Assembly (NCBI GenBank): GCA_028695145.1
Contig: JAQVJP010000006.1
Location: 1 to 47,797, forward strand
Direction: 5' to 3'
DNA: 47,797 nt
Source: Eubacteriales bacterium
GTDB lineage: Bacteria; Bacillota; Clostridia; Saccharofermentanales; UBA5734
Under the pieces are notes generated by a model that searched no databases, was not told the DNA's origin, and worked only from the letters and a program-made list of their open reading frames with translations. Below, one piece after another: positions 42,607 to 47,797 of the stretch (within the stretch, counting starts at the first letter, position 1; each line of letters opens with the position of its first letter). The position numbers and the translations under genes were made by a program.

Positions 42607-44862
42607 TTATTTCACCCGTTGATAACGATTCCCGCTGCCGCTTTGAATATAGTCGCTCCCATTTTCCTGTGAGCCATAGAACCTGCTGTCATTTATCCAA
42701 ATTCGTCCGTCCGTGTCATTGTCGTCACTTCCCGCTATTTCAAGAGAATCGTTTTCCTTGTGGAAAACGTAGGTACTATATGTAGTGACGGGGATAAGCT
42801 CTCCCGTAGCCGCAGGGGCGGGCGCTGTATAGCTGCAGTTTGTGCCGTCGATAATTTTCAGCGTAATGACGGTATCAGCGTCCAGATAGCGCCAACTGCC
42901 CTCAAACCATTTGGCATCAATCCCTGTGTTACCCAGCGGTATCACCGTGACCTTTTCCGTCACCTTAAAGGTCTGTGTCAATATCGGGTCGTCCTCAAAC
43001 TCGTCGTCACCCTTGCTCCATAGTCGAAGCTGGGTGGGGATGCCTGCCTGCATATACCCCAGGATGGTGGCGTCAATAGAAGCACGTCCGTCCTTGTCCA
43101 GAACGGCCGTCCAGTTTTCGTCTACGAGGGCATCGGGTCGGCAGATGTCAACGATACAGCCCGCGTATTTGCTCTTTTCGCCGTCGGGGATTTCCTCAAT
43201 GATTTTAACCTCCAGCGGCGCGTTGAGCGCCTTGCGCAGCTCCGTAGCGTTTGCACTGAACGCCTTGCGACTGTCGTAGCGTATCTTCTTCATAGCATCC
43301 TCCAGCACCGGCTGGAGATACTCGCCCAAGCGAGCCATATACTGCTCTATGCAATATTCTTTGGCGGCGTCCGTTTCGGGAAGAAGCCCCGTGGTGTAGG
43401 CGTGCAGCCCAGCTTCGTTGGTGGCTACAAGCTGCTCCTCCGGGTTGTCGAAGAAGTAACGAGAGCTGTAATTCTCCATAATACCGCGCAGAGCGGCGTT
43501 GAATTTCTTCGGGTCATCGCCGCGTGTTTTGTACAGCCCCATGATTCTTGCGTACCATTCGGCCTCTGTCCACGGGTGTATTTCCTCGTTGTAGGCGATG
43601 ACCACATTAAACAGGGCGTCCTTATAGGTTTGGTCGGCTGCGACCATGAACTTGTTCAGAGAGTAGTCGAGGGCGATCACACCCAACATGGAGAGCTGTA
43701 CCATGCCGGTGGTTATTCTTTTGTAATCCAGCACCGCCACACCCACATTGTAGGACAGCTTATACGCTTCCGCCGCCACTGTTTCGGCGGACTCGTCGCC
43801 TTTATATGCGTCAAGCATCGTCTCGCCGAGCGACAATGCGGAAAGTCCAAGGAGCATATAGCCGGTTTTCTCCATGATGCTAGTAAATAGTTTGTTGCCG
43901 GCGCCCTGTGCATCCAGTTCGCCCACGTCGGCCAGCCAGCCCAAGACCTCATGTAGCAACCCAGCTTCAGCCTCACCAAGACTCGGAATGTTCAAGAGCT
44001 GTCCGTAGAACTCGCGGAGCAGACTGTCGCCCACCTCACCATGCTGCCCGGCCTGTTCATACTCTCGCAGGATCGCCATCGCGGTTTCATCGTCCAGTCG
44101 CTTGTTGCTGAATTTGGATAACAAAGCGTAGGGTGAGCCTGCGTCCTGCAAGGTTACGGTGCAGTATTCCGAAAGATGGTCTGTGGTGATGGTAACGGTG
44201 TTGTCGGCTGTGTTTACGGTGTAGTCCGCAAGCTCCCATTCGCCGGTTTCGGAGTTGTAATGCTCCGCAAGCACGGAGCCTTCCTCATCAGCGGAATCGG
44301 TTTCGCTCTCGTCATAGGGCAGCGTGATAGTCAAAAGGCCGTCAAATTCGGTGCGTTCACCGGCTGAAATGTCATATGCCGTGCGTGTGCCGCCCTCTAT
44401 GCTGTCACTGTCGGCGGACAGCTCCTTGACCGACACCTTTTCTCCCGTCATTGCATTATATGGGCCGAAATCCACCGTCACGCCGCTGTCGGTCGAAATT
44501 GACGTCTGTCCCTCCTGCAAGGTAAAGCTATCGCTTCTGCTAAGCCCTCCGCCAACCATAAAACCCGGCCAGCCGTAGAGAGCCACCGCCGCGATCTGTA
44601 TGACGAGCAAGACGGAAAGCACGATGCAAAGCGTATTTCGCCCGCCGTTTCTTTTCGGTTTTGCGGCGCTTTCCCGTTTTGTCGTCGCAGCGGGCGGGGT
44701 GCGTTTTTGATGCTGTGCTGCGGCTGCTGGCTGTGGCACAGGCTTCGGCTGTGCTGCGGGAACCGGCTTCGCGGGCGCGTCAAGCACCGCCGCGCCGCAT
44801 TTGGCGCAGAAACGAGCGCCGGTATGAAGCTCCTTGCCGCAATTCGTACAATAGTTTCCCAC
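42607..44862 (-). CDS. Large zinc-ribbon/TM surface protein O
   Basis: A 751-aa protein. A cytoplasmic zinc ribbon (YCTNCGKELHTGARFCAKCG, residues 4-23), an Ala/Pro/Lys linker and one TM helix (about 77-98) anchor a large outer part. The middle is helical (LLREFYGQLLNIPSLGEAEA). Toward the C-terminus, KIIEEIPDGEKSKYAG and ILGYMQAGIPTQLRLWSKGD match protein R at the right edge, so the two are paralogs. It ends in a GSW-type beta domain (FEGSWRYLDADTVITLKI). GTG at 44862 has GGAGG seven bases ahead. Function unknown. Confidence 0.75.
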   Translation of the reverse strand: MGNYCTNCGKELHTGARFCAKCGAAVLDAPAKPVPAAQPKPVPQPAAAAQHQKRTPPAATTKRESAAKPKRNGGRNTLCIVLSVLLVIQIAAVALYGWPGFMVGGGLSRSDSFTLQEGQTSISTDSGVTVDFGPYNAMTGEKVSVKELSADSDSIEGGTRTAYDISAGERTEFDGLLTITLPYDESETDSADEEGSVLAEHYNSETGEWELADYTVNTADNTVTITTDHLSEYCTVTLQDAGSPYALLSKFSNKRLDDETAMAILREYEQAGQHGEVGDSLLREFYGQLLNIPSLGEAEAGLLHEVLGWLADVGELDAQGAGNKLFTSIMEKTGYMLLGLSALSLGETMLDAYKGDESAETVAAEAYKLSYNVGVAVLDYKRITTGMVQLSMLGVIALDYSLNKFMVAADQTYKDALFNVVIAYNEEIHPWTEAEWYARIMGLYKTRGDDPKKFNAALRGIMENYSSRYFFDNPEEQLVATNEAGLHAYTTGLLPETDAAKEYCIEQYMARLGEYLQPVLEDAMKKIRYDSRKAFSANATELRKALNAPLEVKIIEEIPDGEKSKYAGCIVDICRPDALVDENWTAVLDKDGRASIDATILGYMQAGIPTQLRLWSKGDDEFEDDPILTQTFKVTEKVTVIPLGNTGIDAKWFEGSWRYLDADTVITLKIIDGTNCSYTAPAPAATGELIPVTTYSTYVFHKENDSLEIAGSDDNDTDGRIWINDSRFYGSQENGSDYIQSGSGNRYQRVK

Positions 44863-44874
44863 GTCTGCACCTCC

Positions 44875-45588
44875 TTATGGCCGCACCAGCGCCACAAGCG
44901 CCGGTATTCCGTCGGGCGTATCCATCGTGCCGATGGCATACTGTTTTTCGTTTTGCGTATAGAACTGCGTCAGGCGAATGGTTCCCGCGCCGGACGCCCA
45001 CAGGCCGCCGCTTTCCCACTTGCCGTTGAATATTCCGTCCTCCATATCCGTTTCGTCGAAGCTCTCTCCCTCGTTGGCCCAAAAAATCTGATACCAGTCG
45101 AGGGTGAGGCTCAGGCTCTCCGCAGTACCCGCAAGGGAGACATTGAGAAACTCCATAGCGCCCGCGTCGAATTCGGTGTTGGGGTCGTAAATAATCAGAG
45201 CTTTCCAGCTCCCGGTCAGCGAGCCAATATTGTCGATGATACTCGCATCAGATGGAACGCCGTTATAAGCTACGTCCTCCGTGTACCAGAGAAAGTCCGA
45301 CAGATCGGGGCGTTCCTCCGTGGATAAGTCCGCGCCTGTTTCCTCCGGCGATGGAGTATCGCCGCTTTCTGTGGTCGCGGGCGGGATTTTTTCCTCCGGC
45401 GACGGTGTGACAGGAGGCACTTCTTCCTCTGGCGACGGTGTGACGGGCGCTGTTAGCTCCGTCCCCGGTACAAGAGATTCTTTTCCGTCGGCTGACCGCA
45501 GATTGGGCGGTATGGTAAGAACGCCTATCACAAGCATCAGCAGATTGGCTGCAATAAGCACGGCGAACAAGCCTTTCTTCAATTTCAT
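44875..45588 (-). CDS. Signal-anchored protein P with Pro-Ser-Pro-Glu repeats
   Basis: A 237-aa protein with an N-terminal membrane anchor (LKKGLFAVLIAANLLMLVIG) lacking a lipobox. Residues about 45-80 contain three copies of TPSPEE(E/K), encoded by near-identical DNA repeats at 45346-45445. The outer domain begins SDFLWYTEDVAYNGVPSD and has GSWKALIIYDPN, a beta-type GSW domain like that at the end of protein O. The ATG at 45588 has AAGGAGG ahead and overlaps the Lgt-like stop (TGATG). The longer frame to 46176 runs antisense-like through the Lgt gene in another frame and is rejected. Confidence 0.78.
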   Translation of the reverse strand: MKLKKGLFAVLIAANLLMLVIGVLTIPPNLRSADGKESLVPGTELTAPVTPSPEEEVPPVTPSPEEKIPPATTESGDTPSPEETGADLSTEERPDLSDFLWYTEDVAYNGVPSDASIIDNIGSLTGSWKALIIYDPNTEFDAGAMEFLNVSLAGTAESLSLTLDWYQIFWANEGESFDETDMEDGIFNGKWESGGLWASGAGTIRLTQFYTQNEKQYAIGTMDTPDGIPALVALVRP

Positions 45589-46403
45589 CAGTCCTCCTTG
45601 ATTCGCTTTGTCTCGGACGGAGTAAGCCTTGCCCTCTCTCGTCGCAATACTATGGCTATGCCCAGAAGAATTACAATGACATACAGCAGTGGGTAAACGA
45701 CGGTTTTGATGATGGCGGGATAAGCCAAGGCGCGCAGGGGCAGCACGGCCAGTCTTACGGCTGAAAACCACGCGGCGTAAAGAAGAAAGCTCGCCCCCTG
45801 CCGCAGGCGCAGACGCTTGACCAGCCAAAAAACCAGAGGCAGGCCCAGCGCGGCCCCGGTCAGCTCGTAGAGCTGTGTGGGATGAACGGCGCGGGAGGCG
45901 GAGAGGAAGGGCAGCCATTCGCTCAGCGCCTGCTGATAGCCAGCCTTGGACGGAAACACCACGCCCAGCGGGCTGGAGGTCGCCCGTCCCGCGCAGCAGC
46001 CGTTCAGGAAGCACCCCACCCTGGCCAGACAGAAAGCGACACCGCCGGGGACTGTCATGGCGTCCAGACCGGCCCACGGGGACAGGCCCCATTGCCGCGC
46101 GGCGATGACCAGCGCCGCCCCGGTGCCCAGAACGCCGCCGTAGAAGGACAGCCCGGCCAAACGCAGGCTGTACCATTTCAGCTCACCCTGAAAATTGCCC
46201 GGATTGGCGGCCGTGTTCCACAGCCGCGCCCCGATGAGAAAGGCGGCAGTCATGATCATCAGCAGAGCTATGGCTCGCCCCCGCCCCAGCCCCGTCCGCA
46301 GAAGAGCGGGCAGGGCCAGGGCACAGCCGATCATGGCGGCCAGCAGGGCGCAGAAATTGTAAGCCGGTATCTGCCAGACACCTATTTCCAGCAGCGGGTA
46401 CAT
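45588..46403 (-). CDS. Divergent prolipoprotein diacylglyceryl transferase (Lgt-like)
   Basis: A 271-aa protein with about seven hydrophobic helices. Lgt landmarks are GLSFYGG (84-90), RVGCFLNGCCAGR (128-140) and HPTQLYE (174-180). True Lgt attaches a diacylglyceryl group to the lipobox Cys. Here the active-site His of the H-G-G-L motif is Tyr, and the motif reads NGCCAGR, as in a divergent family of Lgt-like proteins in clostridia and Bacteroidota. It may lipidate the lipoproteins of this cluster or do a different transfer; this is inferred. The start ATG overlaps the stop of protein R (TAATG) and has no ribosome site of its own. Confidence 0.8.
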   Translation of the reverse strand: MYPLLEIGVWQIPAYNFCALLAAMIGCALALPALLRTGLGRGRAIALLMIMTAAFLIGARLWNTAANPGNFQGELKWYSLRLAGLSFYGGVLGTGAALVIAARQWGLSPWAGLDAMTVPGGVAFCLARVGCFLNGCCAGRATSSPLGVVFPSKAGYQQALSEWLPFLSASRAVHPTQLYELTGAALGLPLVFWLVKRLRLRQGASFLLYAAWFSAVRLAVLPLRALAYPAIIKTVVYPLLYVIVILLGIAIVLRRERARLTPSETKRIKED

Positions 46404-47797
46404 TATGGTTTGAGAGCCTTTGACCCGTCCAGCTTCACCATAATGTAGAAGTCGCTTTCCGGGAATAGGGCGGTCATCTTTAACTCGCCGGAGAGGACAA
46501 CGCCGCTCTTATCCCCATTGTATCCGACGCGCAGTTCTCCGCTTACACTGGTTTTTAGTTCAGCGTCACTCATATCAAAATTAAGTATACCGGAAGTCGG
46601 GTCATAAACCACATTACCGGGGTTGTCGTTCAGAGCCAAAATACCGGCGTTTTCTTCGGTTTTACTGATGGTAAAAGGAGATTCCTGGGCTACGCCGATC
46701 TGTTCCTCTAACCCCAGCAGAGCGCCGGCTATATCACAGCCCGCATATTCCTCATTGAGTTCATCAGTGATTGAGTCTAAAACGCCGTCGCCTCCACTAC
46801 TTTCTCCACTGTCCTCCGATGAGGCGGGCCTCTCCAGTTCCGCACGGAGCGTATCGGAAATAAATACGCTGTTGATGGTCATAGTGCCATCCTCATAGCT
46901 TCCCACTAACTCATCAAAGGTGGGCGCGCCGCCAATCGTTACCTCCGTCATCGGCGCGGAGAGCTTGAAGCCCAGCGTCAGCTCAGGCTCATCCTTATCG
47001 GGGTCGTCGCCGGGTTTGAACAGTTGCAGCTCCTTGGGGCATCCGGCCTGGATATAGCCCAGCAGGGTAAACTTGGTGGACTTGGTGGAGGCTCCGCCCT
47101 TCATCCTGCCGCTCCAGCTCTCCTTCACCGCGTTTTCGGAAAGCGGGGCGAAGCGCAGGGCATAGCCGTCATACTGCGACTTCTCGCCCTCTGGTATATC
47201 CTCCACGATGTTGAAGGTGATGCTTTGGTTAAAGAACCCCTTGACCTCGTCCAGCGCCTTGAGATACGCGGCCTCGGCCTTGCGCTGCATATACACGCTG
47301 ACTGACTGCGTTACCGGGTAGAGGCGTTCATAAAGATATGCCTTGTAACCGCCTACCAAGGCCTCGATCTCCGCCTCAGTAGGAGTGGGGATGGTAACGG
47401 AGCCTTTGCTGTTCTTCTCCTTCATTTCCGTAACGACGACGCCCATATCCACACTGTCCAGCGTCCAGAATACGCGGGCATAGCGTTCTATCTCCGCTTC
47501 GACGGCAGCCTTGGCGTCGGATTCGATGGGGTTGGCTTCGGCTATGTCGATCAGCACCTGTCGCCAATCTTTCAGGCTGCGGGCCGTCCATTGAAAGACC
47601 GTTCTCTCTTTGGCGCCGTATTCGTCGTTGAAATAGACATAGACCTCATTTAGCTTATCCATCTTCATCGCCAAGCCCTGCTCAAACATGCTGCTTATGG
47701 TGTAGTCAAAAATGAACAGACCACTGGCGGCAAGTCCCCACGCGGCGGATTCGGCATAGGAAAGCGCCAGCATCGCCGTGTCCTTATACAAACCGAG
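46403..47797 (-). CDS. Large surface protein R, partial at the right edge
   Basis: At least 464 codons, open to the window edge with no start seen. Helical part (KLNEVYVYFNDEYGAKERTV, YLKALDEVKGFFNQ), then NIVEDIPEGEKSQYDGYALR and LLGYIQAGCPKELQLFKPGD, closely matching protein O, then FDELVGSYEDGTM and a C-terminal beta-rich part. It is a paralog of O; an N-terminal zinc ribbon and TM helix probably lie beyond the edge. It is the most upstream gene seen of the right-hand run. Confidence 0.78.
   Translation of the reverse strand, partial: LGLYKDTAMLALSYAESAAWGLAASGLFIFDYTISSMFEQGLAMKMDKLNEVYVYFNDEYGAKERTVFQWTARSLKDWRQVLIDIAEANPIESDAKAAVEAEIERYARVFWTLDSVDMGVVVTEMKEKNSKGSVTIPTPTEAEIEALVGGYKAYLYERLYPVTQSVSVYMQRKAEAAYLKALDEVKGFFNQSITFNIVEDIPEGEKSQYDGYALRFAPLSENAVKESWSGRMKGGASTKSTKFTLLGYIQAGCPKELQLFKPGDDPDKDEPELTLGFKLSAPMTEVTIGGAPTFDELVGSYEDGTMTINSVFISDTLRAELERPASSEDSGESSGGDGVLDSITDELNEEYAGCDIAGALLGLEEQIGVAQESPFTISKTEENAGILALNDNPGNVVYDPTSGILNFDMSDAELKTSVSGELRVGYNGDKSGVVLSGELKMTALFPESDFYIMVKLDGSKALKP

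Noticed and set aside
44875-46176. 433-codon version of protein P
   Set aside because: Its first 196 codons are an Arg/Gly/Ala-rich shadow of the Lgt-like gene; the signal anchor and ribosome site place the start at 45588.
1-47797. CRISPR array, rRNA genes or insertion sequences
   Set aside because: No regularly spaced repeats, no rRNA-like sequence and no DDE transposase frame were seen; the only recombinase is the large serine type.
26745-47797. A conjugative element with relaxase or type IV secretion genes
   Set aside because: No relaxase, VirB4/VirD4-like or replication gene was found in the visible part; they could lie right of the window.

Overview
The window reads as a chromosome segment of an anaerobic Gram-positive bacterium (Bacillota, probably class Clostridia), with a foreign integrated block on its right side. 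Pointers are a T-box leader, clostridial-type housekeeping genes, strong AGGAGG ribosome sites, a GatCAB route to Asn/Gln-tRNA, lipoproteins with proline-rich linkers, and a Tn4451-like large serine recombinase with a TnpW-like partner. No species can be named from the sequence alone.

Bases 1-26740 are ordinary chromosome, mostly on the plus strand. In order: the start of a cysteine-pair protein leaving the window on the minus strand; a fructokinase; a DEDDh exonuclease; a membrane-anchored DUF4349 protein (minus); adenine phosphoribosyltransferase; a giant cyclic beta-1,2-glucan synthase (8.5 kb). Next comes a T-box-controlled operon, aspS2-gatC-gatA-gatB. The specifier reads Asn (AAC), so lack of charged tRNA-Asn should switch on the non-discriminating AspRS and the amidotransferase that make Asn-tRNA. 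A MATE exporter, a PH-like protein (minus), rsmE, hisS-aspS-lepB-lepA and a tRNA-Leu(UAG) follow. A second, bacterial-type AspRS (aspS) lies downstream of hisS.

At about 26735-26745, right after the tRNA-Leu terminator, the sequence becomes more GC-rich and its character changes. Bases 26745-30922 hold a mobile-element module: a broken resolvase-like gene, a large serine recombinase, a TnpW-like protein, a hairpin-rich stretch without a convincing gene, a sigma-70 region-4 protein and a small XRE regulator. No relaxase, conjugation genes or right end are visible.

Bases 31006-47797 are cargo, all on the minus strand, in three blocks. (1) A ten-gene run led by a 520-aa HTH regulator (38648 down to 31006): two membrane proteins, four small zinc-ribbon proteins, a lipoprotein with a DnaJ-type zinc finger, and two further lipoproteins. 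(2) A three-gene operon with its own good promoter: small HTH protein, XRE protein and a transmembrane Ser/Thr kinase with a leucine-rich outer domain. (3) A five-gene run entering from the right edge: a large surface protein, a divergent Lgt-like membrane protein, a membrane-anchored protein, a zinc-ribbon/TM paralog of the first protein, and a second zinc-ribbon membrane protein. This combination is the strongest candidate for an undescribed system. My working reading is an envelope sensing and secretion-side module carried by a serine-recombinase element. That function is inference.
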